14,754 nt of DNA. Source: Alphaproteobacteria bacterium. GTDB taxonomy: Bacteria > Pseudomonadota > Alphaproteobacteria > UBA828. Positions 1 to 6,880 of this stretch are shown here, piece by piece. The stretch is taken from the NCBI GenBank assembly GCA_022826345.1, contig JAJDVB010000127.1, positions 1 to 14,754 on the forward strand, in the 5' to 3' direction. Numbering within the stretch: position 1 is the first letter of the stretch; the number at the start of each line of letters is the position of its first letter. The notes below the pieces were generated by a model. The model searched no databases, had not been told where the DNA came from, and worked only from the letters and a program-made list of their open reading frames with translations. Position numbers and translations under genes: made by a program.

Positions 1-2
1 CC

Positions 3-89
3 TGCTTGACGGGGTGGCAATGGCTGACCGACCAGCCCGACGTGATCACGAACACGACCCGGCGCAACTGGGCCGTCGCGCCATCGTGA
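3..89 (+). CDS. Possible C-terminal tail of an unknown CDS, cut by the window edge
   Basis: An open frame enters from the left edge and stops at TGA 87-89. It reads 28 codons with several Trp residues (WQWL, RRNWAVAPS end) and I do not recognise the family. What supports it is codon use: by eye nearly all third positions are G or C, as in the confident genes here, whereas the following 40 bases (90-130) lose that pattern. It converges on the truncated isochorismatase-fold gene with 13 bases between their stops. An open frame of this length is not rare by chance in GC-rich DNA, so it may be spurious; the sequence left of the window would decide. Confidence 0.3.
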   Translation, partial: CLTGWQWLTDQPDVITNTTRRNWAVAPS

Positions 90-102
90 TGATCCCAATG
101 CC

Positions 103-624
103 TCACCGTATCGGTTCATATGAATTGCGCCCGGTATGATAGGCGTCGCCCGTCGTCCACAGCACGCAGACATCGCTGCAGACGCCGGCGATCAGGAGCG
201 TGTCGATACCAAGACGACGCAGGTTCATGTCGAGCTCGGTGCCGACAAAGATGCTGAAGCGCCGCTTGAGAACGCGGAGGTCGCCGGGCTCGGGCGCGAG
301 CTCGTCGACGATATCGAAGCCCTTCGTGCCTTCGATGCAGGGCGGCGCCGGTGCTTCCCCAGGCGCGGCGCGGGGATGCTTGCCGGTAACCCAGCCGCTC
401 CGCCCGTCCCAGAGGAGGCGCCCGCCGTCGAGCCCGTCGGCGCGATGCACCTCCTGGCTGAACACGACCGGCACCCGCGCCTGGCGGGCCGCCGCGATCA
501 CCCGGCCGATCCGGGTCACCATGCGCTCCGCCCCGATCGCATAGGAGCCGACATCGTCGTCGACAAAGTCGTTCTGCATATCGACCACGGCGAGCGCCGG
601 TTGTCCGATCTCCAGTCCGTCCAT
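103..624 (-). CDS. Isochorismatase-family cysteine hydrolase, C-terminally truncated
   Basis: The predicted 173-residue cytoplasmic protein has the isochorismatase / N-carbamoylsarcosine amidase / maleamate amidase fold. The catalytic triad is visible: Asp15 in VVDMQNDF, Lys120 in LKRRFS and Cys153 in SDVCVLWT. Family members are usually about 180-230 residues and continue after the Cys helix with another beta strand and helix. Here the protein ends about 20 residues after Cys153 (DAYHTG, then RNSYEPIR and stop), and the last eight codons have A/T-rich third positions unlike the rest. I infer that the native 3' end was lost by deletion or recombination near 120-131. The ATG at 624 has GGAGG seven bases upstream. 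It is divergent from the amidase gene, consistent with amide, ureide or carbamoyl hydrolysis; the exact substrate is unknown and activity is doubtful. Confidence 0.8.
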   Translation of the reverse strand: MDGLEIGQPALAVVDMQNDFVDDDVGSYAIGAERMVTRIGRVIAAARQARVPVVFSQEVHRADGLDGGRLLWDGRSGWVTGKHPRAAPGEAPAPPCIEGTKGFDIVDELAPEPGDLRVLKRRFSIFVGTELDMNLRRLGIDTLLIAGVCSDVCVLWTTGDAYHTGRNSYEPIR

Positions 625-679
625 CCTTGCGTCCTCCGATCCTCTCAGGCCCGTTGGTCGGGCGGGGCGGCCCTTGTCT

Positions 680-685
680 ATTGTA
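680..685 (-). promoter_or_regulatory. Possible -10 element for the isochorismatase-like gene
   Basis: On the minus strand TACAAT (five of six matches to TATAAT) lies 55 bases upstream of the ATG at 624, inside the 245-bp divergent intergenic region. No good -35 hexamer sits 16-18 bases further upstream, so this is only a candidate. Confidence 0.25.
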
Positions 686-779
686 GCGCAAGACTAATTT
701 TGGCCTTTATTGCGGCCCACCGCAGCGGCCGGTAGAGTGCCCTTCCAGCCGCAAGACGCGACCAGAAGCACTTCCGGGT

Positions 780-809
780 AACGTCCGTCACCTGTAGGAG
801 GCGGACGTT
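780..809. promoter_or_regulatory. Inverted repeat upstream of the amidase gene with an SD-like loop
   Basis: Perfect 8-bp arms AACGTCCG (780-787) and CGGACGTT (802-809) enclose a 14-base loop that contains TAGGAGG (795-801), a strong Shine-Dalgarno-like string with no start codon at proper distance. It lies 60 bases upstream of the amidase ATG. It could be an operator for a dimeric regulator or an mRNA leader hairpin; nothing in the window identifies the partner. Confidence 0.4.
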
Positions 810-856
810 CGAAGAGAAGAATTCTTGCGGAATTGGGGTTCGGCTTTCGCGACGAT

Positions 857-862
857 GGGAGG
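857..862 (+). promoter_or_regulatory. Ribosome binding site that sets the amidase start at 870
   Basis: GGGAGG lies seven bases before ATG 870, the best site in this region. The longer in-frame start TTG at 825 has only weak purine-rich sequence before it. ATG 855 overlaps this site and so cannot use it. Confidence 0.7.
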
Positions 863-869
863 CGGAACA

Positions 870-2219
870 ATGGCCATTGGCAACTCTGTCAAGGAGACCG
901 AGCGCTATCTCGATGTGATCGAGCGCTTCAATCCGGAAATCAATGCGGTCCTCACCACGACTCCGGAAATGGCGCTGGAAATGGCCCAAAAGGCCGACAA
1001 GGCTGCCGATGACGGCGAGTGGCTCGGGCTCCTGCACGGCGTGCCGATGCTGGTCAAGGACTGCCTCAATGTCGCTGGCACCCGGACCACGTTCGGCTCC
1101 GGAATGTATCGGGACAACATCGCCAATTCTGATTCCGAAGTGGTCCGACGCATCCGGAATTCGGGCCCGGTCTTTCTGGGGAAGACCAATTTGCCCGAGT
1201 TCTGTTACGGCGCGACCACCCATAACGTTCACTACGGCAATTGCCTGAATCCCTGGGATACAACACGGATACCCGGCGGCTCGAGCGGAGGCACCGCGGC
1301 GGCGCTGGCATCGGGCATGTGCCGCATTGCGTTCGGCTCCGACACCGGCGGCTCGGTCCGCGGACCGTCAGCTCTCTGCGGTATCTCTGGTATTCGTCCG
1401 ACCGTTGGCCGCATCCCCAACACCAACGCTCTGGCGCTCACGATCCATGCCGACACGATCGGCATGATGGCGCGGACGGTGCCGGACGTGGCACGGGGAT
1501 TCGCCTCGATCGCCGGTCATGATCCCGAAGACTCACTCAGCGAAGACGTGCCCCTGGAGAACTTTCTCCCGACGCTGCGGGACGGCATCGAGAACATCAG
1601 GGTCGGCATCCCCACCTCTTTCTACTTCGAGAATTGCCAACCGGACGTCGTCGCGCGCGTCATGGAAGCCTCGAAAGTCATCGAAGCCTGCGGCGCCACG
1701 CTGGTGGATGTCGAGATCGAGGGTGCCGAAGAGGCGCGGGTCGCCGCAGGCCCCACCATACTGGCGATCGACATGGCGGACATGCACCGCGACGGCCTGA
1801 AGAATTACCCGGAGGAATATGGCGACGAGGTCTTGAGGCGCCTGCGCGCCGGCGAGCCGTTCAAGGGAACCGATTATGCGAACGCGCTGAGAATTCTGAT
1901 CCGGTGGAAGCACCAGTTCAAACGCATCTTCCAAGAGGTCGACATGCTGCTGACGCCGACGACGCCGATCGTTGCGCCGAGGTGGACGGACGCGGAGGAC
2001 CTGCAGAAATCGACCCACTCCATTCTGCGCAACTGTTTCGGCTTCAGTTACGCGGGCGTGCCCTGCCTCAGCGTTCCCGTCGGGCTCGATTCCCAAGGCA
2101 TGCCGGTCGGCATGCAGCTAACGGCAAAGTGGTTCCAGGAGCCGCTGCTGTTCCGCGCGGGCGTCGCTTACCAGGAGCGCACCGAGTTTCACAAGTTGAG
2201 GCCGAAGCTTTCGGCCTAG
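870..2219 (+). CDS. Amidase-signature family amidase
   Basis: A 449-residue serine amidase with the Ser-cisSer-Lys triad, hydrolysing a carboxamide to acid and ammonia in the cytoplasm. From ATG 870 the catalytic Lys63 is in LVKDCLNVAG, the cis-Ser138 in PGGSSGGTAAA and the nucleophile Ser162 in GSDTGGSVR; the 24-residue spacing of the two serines is that of the family. The C-terminal half keeps DMLLTPTTP and the closing GMPVGMQL region. There is no signal peptide. The N terminus is short: it begins at what is usually the second conserved segment (SVKETERYLDVIERFNPEINAV), so roughly 20-25 residues typical of the family are absent, and no frame upstream restores them. A longer form from TTG 825 is possible but not amidase-like. 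It is divergent from the isochorismatase-like gene and converges on the CE4 gene pair. Substrate unknown; a half-amide is my guess from context. Confidence 0.9.
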   Translation: MAIGNSVKETERYLDVIERFNPEINAVLTTTPEMALEMAQKADKAADDGEWLGLLHGVPMLVKDCLNVAGTRTTFGSGMYRDNIANSDSEVVRRIRNSGPVFLGKTNLPEFCYGATTHNVHYGNCLNPWDTTRIPGGSSGGTAAALASGMCRIAFGSDTGGSVRGPSALCGISGIRPTVGRIPNTNALALTIHADTIGMMARTVPDVARGFASIAGHDPEDSLSEDVPLENFLPTLRDGIENIRVGIPTSFYFENCQPDVVARVMEASKVIEACGATLVDVEIEGAEEARVAAGPTILAIDMADMHRDGLKNYPEEYGDEVLRRLRAGEPFKGTDYANALRILIRWKHQFKRIFQEVDMLLTPTTPIVAPRWTDAEDLQKSTHSILRNCFGFSYAGVPCLSVPVGLDSQGMPVGMQLTAKWFQEPLLFRAGVAYQERTEFHKLRPKLSA

Positions 2220-2221
2220 AG

Positions 2222-2255
2222 GGCGTCCGTCGCAGATGGACGCGGGCTAAAGCCC
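2222..2255. terminator. Two small hairpins between convergent genes; weak terminator candidate
   Basis: GCGTCC (2223-2228) pairs with GGACGC (2238-2243) over a 9-base loop, and immediately afterwards GGGCT-AA-AGCCC (2244-2255) forms a second stem that overlaps the stop codon of the minus-strand gene. They fill the 27-bp gap between the convergent amidase and CE4 genes. Neither strand has a T-run after the stem, so intrinsic termination is not clear. Confidence 0.35.
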
Positions 2256-3161
2256 GGCTTCCCCGCCCACCGTCTTGTTCGATCCGAACGGCACGCGCCT
2301 GCGAAAGTCCGCAGCCATCTCCGCGTGGGTGACCATCCTGACGCCCTGGTGCCTAAACATATGGTCGACGAGGCGTTCCAGCGCCAACATGACGTGGGGC
2401 TTCGACGCGGCGTCGGGATGCATCCCCAGGGGGTACACGGCGTAGTCGTGATTGCGGTAAATCCAGTCGAAGAAGTCGATCCAGATTTGGCCGATCTGCT
2501 GCCCCGTGACCCAACCGTGGCTGTTGGGCGCGGTCTTCACGAACATTGTGGGCGGGGCATCGTCCAGGTGCCAGCTGAGGGGAATTTCGACGATGTCGAC
2601 TTCCTTCCCCGGCACCCACGGCTTCATCCAGTCCGCGGCGTCTCTCGTATAGTCGATCTTCGTCCAGCTATCCCCGGTCCTCAAATAGTACGGAAAGCAG
2701 TCCTCCTCCATCATGCTGTACTCGTGCGAAAAGCCGCGTTCGAGCAACAAATCCACGGTGATGGAGGAGAACTCGGCCCACGGTGTCGCATAGCCCCGCG
2801 GCCTTTGGCCGGTCAACGCCTGGCAAAGCTCGATACTCTTGTCGAGAACGTCCCTCTCCTGCTCGGCGCTCATCGCGATCGGGTTCTCGTGGGAATAGCC
2901 GTGCACGCCGATCTCATGGCCGTCCTTCGCGATCATCTCGGCCGCTTTGGGGAAGCTCTCCATCGAGTGCCCGGTGATGTGCCAGGTCGTCGTGATGTCG
3001 TAGCGGCGGAAGAATTCCAGCAGGCGGGGGACGCCGCGCTTCGCCGCGAAGACGCCGCGCGAAATGTCGCAGGGTGAATCGGCGCCGCCGAACGAGCCGA
3101 GCCAAAGGGACACAGCGTCGAAATGCGGATTGAAGCAAACCTGGATGTCCTTTTCCGCCAT
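2247..3161 (-). CDS. CE4/NodB-fold (polysaccharide deacetylase family) hydrolase, copy A
   Basis: A 304-residue protein of the HpPgdA-like branch of the NodB/CE4 fold, which deacetylates amides or opens cyclic amides with one metal. Metal ligands are visible: Asp15 (NPHFDAV) and His87/His91 (HGYSHE); RGYATPW and a late HPD motif (His248) supply other family positions. The SLWLGSFGG and DSPCDISRG segments are typical of this branch. No signal peptide or membrane segment is present, so it acts in the cytoplasm; that argues against secreted peptidoglycan deacetylation and fits allantoinase PuuE-like or cyclic-imidase-like relatives. I chose ATG 3161 because GGAAGGA lies seven bases upstream and copy B starts identically; the longer TTG start at 3203 adds an unconserved tail. 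It is the last gene of the transporter operon, 83 bases after copy B. Confidence 0.85.
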   Translation of the reverse strand: MAEKDIQVCFNPHFDAVSLWLGSFGGADSPCDISRGVFAAKRGVPRLLEFFRRYDITTTWHITGHSMESFPKAAEMIAKDGHEIGVHGYSHENPIAMSAEQERDVLDKSIELCQALTGQRPRGYATPWAEFSSITVDLLLERGFSHEYSMMEEDCFPYYLRTGDSWTKIDYTRDAADWMKPWVPGKEVDIVEIPLSWHLDDAPPTMFVKTAPNSHGWVTGQQIGQIWIDFFDWIYRNHDYAVYPLGMHPDAASKPHVMLALERLVDHMFRHQGVRMVTHAEMAADFRRRVPFGSNKTVGGEAGL

Positions 3162-3244
3162 CTTACTGTCCTTCCGAAGCACCCCTCGGATTGAACCGGC
3201 CAACCAGCGCCGCGGGGATTACAAATTCTGGTAAGGGCTCCACA

Positions 3245-4159
3245 CTACAGCCCGGCTTCCCCACCCACCGTCTTGTTCGATCCAAACGGCACGCGCTTGC
3301 GAAAGTCCGCGGCCATTTCTGCGTGGGTAACCATCCTGACGCCCTGATGTCTCAGGATGTGATCGATCAGCCGCTCCATCGCCAACATGACGTGAGGCTT
3401 GGCCGCAGCGTCAGGATGGAGCGCCAGAGGATAAATCGCGTAGTCGTGGTTGCGGTAAATCCAGTCGAAGTAGTCGAGCCAGATCTGGCCGATCTCCTGA
3501 CCCGTTATCCAGCCGTGGCTGTTGGGCGCGGTCTTCACGAACATCGTGGGCGGCGCATCGTCCAGATGCCAACTGAGGGGAATTTCGACGATGTCGACTT
3601 CCTTTCCCGGCACCCATGGCTTCATCCAGTCGGCGGCATCTCTGGTGTAGTCGATCTTGGTCCAGCTATCTCCGGTCCGTAGGTAATACGGAAAACAGTC
3701 CTCCTCCATCATGCTGAACTCGTGCGAAAAACCGCACTCCAGCAGCAAGTCCACGGTGATGGGGGTGAATTCCGCCCACGGTGTCGCATAGCCCCTTGGC
3801 CTTTCGCCGGTCAACGCCTGGCAAAGCTCGATACTCTTTTCGAGAACGTCCCTCTCCTGCTGGGGGCTCATGGCGAGCGGGTTTTCGTGGGAGTAGCCGT
3901 GCACGCCGACCTCGTGGCCGTCCTTCGCGATCATCTCGGCCGCTTTCGGGAAGCTCTCGATCGAGTGTCCGGTAATGTGCCAGGTCGTCGTGATGCCGTA
4001 GCGACGGAAAAATTCCAAGAGCCGCGGAACACCGCGCTTCGCCGCGAACACGCCCCGCGAAATGTCGCAGGGCGAATCAGCGCCGCCGAACGAGCCGAGC
4101 CAAAGGGATACGGCGTCGAAGTGGGGGTTGAAGCAAACCTGGATGTCTTTTTCTGCCAT
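3245..4159 (-). CDS. CE4/NodB-fold (polysaccharide deacetylase family) hydrolase, copy B
   Basis: This is the paralogue of copy A, with exactly the same 304-residue length and no indels. By my count 25 residues differ (about 92% identity), mostly conservative (Ile/Val, Asp/Glu, Phe/Tyr). All recognised catalytic and metal residues are kept (Asp15, His87, His91, His248). Noticeable changes are Gly55 for Asp, Cys142 for Arg, and a cluster in the last 80 residues (LALHPD, DHILRHQ). The ATG at 4159 is preceded by AAGGAG at nine bases. It follows the permease gene after 21 bases, so it is very probably co-transcribed and translated with the transporter; the imported solute or a derivative is the likely substrate. 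The named activity (deacetylase, imidase or allantoinase) cannot be settled from sequence. Confidence 0.86.
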   Translation of the reverse strand: MAEKDIQVCFNPHFDAVSLWLGSFGGADSPCDISRGVFAAKRGVPRLLEFFRRYGITTTWHITGHSIESFPKAAEMIAKDGHEVGVHGYSHENPLAMSPQQERDVLEKSIELCQALTGERPRGYATPWAEFTPITVDLLLECGFSHEFSMMEEDCFPYYLRTGDSWTKIDYTRDAADWMKPWVPGKEVDIVEIPLSWHLDDAPPTMFVKTAPNSHGWITGQEIGQIWLDYFDWIYRNHDYAIYPLALHPDAAAKPHVMLAMERLIDHILRHQGVRMVTHAEMAADFRKRVPFGSNKTVGGEAGL

Positions 4160-4180
4160 CTTTCAGTTCTCCTTTGGCGA

Positions 4181-5206
4181 TCATTCGCCGGCCGCCGTCT
4201 GCCCGTCGTCGCCGGCGCGCCGGGTACGCCAGATGCGTCGGCGCATGTTGAGTCCGCCTGTTCTGCTCAACTGGGCGAGCGACACGGCAATGATGAGTGC
4301 GCCGCCGTAAAAGAAGCTCTGCACGAATGTGGGCAGTCCGAGGATGGCGAGCCCCGTTATGCCGGTGACAAGGAAGTACACGGAGAGAAACGCGCCCCAT
4401 GGATTAAACTGACCGGGCATGATCGTGGTGGAGCCGAGAAAGGCCGCCGCGAACGCCGGCAGCAGCATCGTCAGCGCCGACGTGGGATCGACGCCCCCGG
4501 CCGCACCCGCATACATGATGCCCGCAACAGCGGCCAGCACGCTGCAGGACACGAAAGAGAGCGTCCGAACCCGCCCGACTGCAATGCCATTGAGCTTCGA
4601 AACTTCCCTCGATTTACCCACAAACAAATGCTGACGCCCGATGGGCGTAAATTCGAAGACGAGCCAGACAATCAGGCAAATTCCGACCGCAATGTAGAAG
4701 CTGAACGGAAGGCCTCCGATGTCGCGATTCGTTATCAGGACCACCAACCAGTCGGACAAGCCGGTATAGGAGTTCGAATTACTGATCCATAAGACAATGC
4801 CGGCCAATATGGTCCCCATGCCCAGCGTCATGATGAAACTGTCGATGCCGACGAGGATGCAGAAGAAAGCGTTGACCAGCCCGACTGTGACTGCCATGCC
4901 AATGGCAATCCCGATCGCCGGCCCGATATCCATGCCGTACCTGATGTTAAGAACACCGACGATATTGCTCGACAGTGTCATCACGGCAGCCACCGACAGG
5001 TCGTAGTCGCCGCCCCTGAGCGTGACCACCGTCGCGATGGTCAGCACGACAATCGGCGCCGCGGAAGCCAGAATTGAAGTAAGCGTTCTCGGAACGAGAA
5101 ACGCGTTGGGGGCCATGATGCCAAAAAAGATGATGATCGCGATAAAGCAGAGCGGCACGGAGAGCCGCCGCAGGAGTTGACCGTAATCGAGGCGTGTCAG
5201 CTCCAC
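4181..5206 (-). CDS. ABC transporter inner-membrane permease (RbsC/BPD_transp_2 type)
   Basis: A 341-residue polytopic protein with about eight to ten hydrophobic helices, beginning SVPLCFIAIIIFF. It carries the family hallmark LRGGDYDLSVAA (GG-x-DLSV), the LGMGTILAGIVL segment and the EAA-like loop GKSREVSKLNGIAVGRV that contacts the ATPase. Proteins of this class work as homodimers, which explains a single permease gene. The start is GTG 5206, 40 bases after the ATPase gene, with only a weak SD-like GACGG. The C terminus is Arg-rich and cytoplasmic. It is the third gene of the operon binding protein - ATPase - permease - CE4 B - CE4 A. The class takes up sugars, nucleosides, autoinducers and similar solutes; the cargo here is not evident. 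Confidence 0.92.
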   Translation of the reverse strand: MELTRLDYGQLLRRLSVPLCFIAIIIFFGIMAPNAFLVPRTLTSILASAAPIVVLTIATVVTLRGGDYDLSVAAVMTLSSNIVGVLNIRYGMDIGPAIGIAIGMAVTVGLVNAFFCILVGIDSFIMTLGMGTILAGIVLWISNSNSYTGLSDWLVVLITNRDIGGLPFSFYIAVGICLIVWLVFEFTPIGRQHLFVGKSREVSKLNGIAVGRVRTLSFVSCSVLAAVAGIMYAGAAGGVDPTSALTMLLPAFAAAFLGSTTIMPGQFNPWGAFLSVYFLVTGITGLAILGLPTFVQSFFYGGALIIAVSLAQLSRTGGLNMRRRIWRTRRAGDDGQTAAGE

Positions 5207-5246
5207 AGCCGCACCGTCGCACGTAGGGTGGCTTGGCCCGCCACGC

Positions 5247-6839
5247 TCAAATCCTCGCTTCGACCGGCCGGTTCATCGAGGCCAGGCGCGAGCCCCATTC
5301 ATAGCAGGCCTCGCCGATGGAGCGCTTGTTGACCTCCGCTCCGCTCAGTTCCGCCCGTACGAAGCCTCCACCGAAAACGAGAACCCGGTCGCAAATTTCA
5401 GCCAACTGTTCCCAATCGGAGCTCGCAATGAGGACGGTACCGCCTGCCCTCGCGAACTGGTCGAGCAATTCCAGAATGTCCTCGTGGGCCGCGATGTCGA
5501 CCGCTTGCGTCGGCTCGTCGAGCAGGAGCACGCGCTTGCCCGCCGCGAGCCACTTTGCGACCAGCACCTTCTGGCGGTTGCCGCCGCTCAGCGTCTTGAG
5601 CAAGGCGTTCATGGCCGGCGTGATGATGCCGTACCGGGCAACCGTGTCCCGCGCAGCCGCCCCGAGCTTCGGCCGCGAGACCCACGGATTGAGGCCTGCG
5701 CGCGGCTTGAGAAGCTGGACCGTGAGATTGTCTGTCACCGAGAGCTCGAGCGCCACGCCGGCCTTGTCTCGCTCGAGGGGCACCAGGCCCACCCCCATCC
5801 TGACCGCGTTCTCGGGACTGTGGCGCTTGAGATTGGCACGTTCGCCTTCGACTCTGATCTCGCCGGACGCGTTCTCCTTGAGCCCGAAGAGAGCCTGATT
5901 GACATCGGCATAGCCGGAGCCGACGAGCCCGGCGAAACCCACGATTTCGCCCGCTCTCGCCTCGAAGGAAACGCCATCGAGCCCGGACGCGCTCAGATCG
6001 GTCGCGCTCAGGCGAGGCTCCCCAGCCGAACGCGCTTCTCTCGGTCCGGCCTTGTCGAGACTGTGCCCCACGATCATTCGTACGATCTCGGAGGGCTCCG
6101 TCGACGCCGTCTCGACCCTCCCGGCCACTTCACCATCGCGCAGGACGGTCGCGACGGTTGTGACCTCCATGATCTCGTCCAGGTCGTGGGAGACGAGCAT
6201 CAACGCATGGCCGGCTTCGGCAAGCGAGGCGAAGGTGCGGTACAGATCCTGCTTTTCGTCCAGGCTCATCGCCGCGGTCGGCTCGTCGAGAATCAATACC
6301 CGGCGGCCATCGGAATCGACGCGGCGGCCACCGGAGTCGGATCCGGATACCTCTCTGACGGCCCTGGCAATGGCGACCAACGCGCGGTCTCCCAAGCTGA
6401 GGGTCGAGACCGGATCTTCCGGTCGTCTGTCGATCGAGTATCGCTCCAGGACTTCTCTGGTCGCGCGGACCATCTGCTTCCGCGACTGCTTCCGCCTTCC
6501 CGAAGCGATCTCGGAGACGAAGAGATTCTCCAGAATCGATATTTCCGGGATGAGGGCCTTGTCCTGATGGACGAAGCTCAGGCCAAGGCCGCGTGCTTCC
6601 CCCGGCTTGAGCGGGAAGCTGAGTGGCGAACCCCACAGCGTCGCAGCCGCGCCGGGATCCGGCTCATGATAGCCTGAGAGAATCTTGATGAGGGTCGACT
6701 TGCCCGACCCGTTCGCGCCGAGCAAGCCGTGAATTTGGCCGGGGATGAGGTCTAAACCAACGTCCTTGAGAACCGTGTTGTTCCCAAAGGTCTTGGATAG
6801 ACTCTCAATCCCCAGCGCGACTTCAGAAGCCGACGTCAC
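5247..6839 (-). CDS. ABC transporter ATP-binding protein, two fused NBDs (RbsA type)
   Basis: A 530-residue protein with two nucleotide-binding domains in tandem. NBD1 has Walker A GANGSGKST (41-49), Q-loop Gln92, a divergent signature LSLGDRALVAIARA (147-160) where LSxGxxQ is usual, Walker B VLILDEP (181-187) and switch His218 (SHD). NBD2 has a degenerate Walker A without Lys (GLVGSGYAD, 304-312), as is normal for RbsA C-terminal domains, with an intact LSGGNRQKV signature (418-426) and Walker B VLLLDEP. Between the NBD1 signature and Walker B sits an unusual repeat-bearing linker (DSGGRRV/DSDGRRV). The start is probably GTG 6839; no good SD is visible there. It lies 41 bases after the binding-protein gene and 40 before the permease, and energises import. 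Confidence 0.93.
   Translation of the reverse strand: MTSASEVALGIESLSKTFGNNTVLKDVGLDLIPGQIHGLLGANGSGKSTLIKILSGYHEPDPGAAATLWGSPLSFPLKPGEARGLGLSFVHQDKALIPEISILENLFVSEIASGRRKQSRKQMVRATREVLERYSIDRRPEDPVSTLSLGDRALVAIARAVREVSGSDSGGRRVDSDGRRVLILDEPTAAMSLDEKQDLYRTFASLAEAGHALMLVSHDLDEIMEVTTVATVLRDGEVAGRVETASTEPSEIVRMIVGHSLDKAGPREARSAGEPRLSATDLSASGLDGVSFEARAGEIVGFAGLVGSGYADVNQALFGLKENASGEIRVEGERANLKRHSPENAVRMGVGLVPLERDKAGVALELSVTDNLTVQLLKPRAGLNPWVSRPKLGAAARDTVARYGIITPAMNALLKTLSGGNRQKVLVAKWLAAGKRVLLLDEPTQAVDIAAHEDILELLDQFARAGGTVLIASSDWEQLAEICDRVLVFGGGFVRAELSGAEVNKRSIGEACYEWGSRLASMNRPVEARI
6301..6342 (-). repeat. 21-bp imperfect tandem repeat inside the ATPase gene
   Basis: Two adjacent 21-base units (6301-6321 and 6322-6342) both begin CGGCGGCCA and match at 16 of 21 positions. 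Translated on the minus strand they give two seven-residue units, DSGGRRV and DSDGRRV, lengthening the loop before Walker B of NBD1 by about 14 residues without breaking the frame. Confidence 0.75.
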
Positions 6840-6880
6840 GACCGATGTTCGCGGTCGGGCTTCCTACCGAAATCTGAGGC

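Larger units (their letters stand above)
2247..4159 (-). repeat. Tandem gene duplication, two 915-bp units 998 bp apart
   Basis: The units 2247-3161 and 3245-4159 align over the whole coding sequence without gaps. Similarity extends to about the stop codon side (AGCCCGGCTTCCCC in both) and upstream into the MAEKDIQ start, then ends. Many silent third-position changes separate them, so the duplication is not recent or has been kept under selection. Confidence 0.9.

Noticed and set aside
136..735. Plus-strand open frame opposite the isochorismatase-like gene
   Set aside because: Shadow of a minus-strand gene that has all three catalytic motifs and a good SD.
3162..3203. Longer TTG start for CE4 copy A adding 14 residues
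   Set aside because: No SD at that start, extension absent in copy B, and ATG 3161 has GGAAGGA at seven bases.
2247..4159. CE4 genes as secreted peptidoglycan or chitin deacetylases
   Set aside because: Neither copy has a signal peptide or membrane anchor and both sit in an importer operon; the family name is kept but that role is not favoured.
5484..6677. A 397-codon plus-strand open frame opposite the ABC ATPase
   Set aside because: Antisense to a gene with complete Walker and signature motifs; no family pattern of its own.
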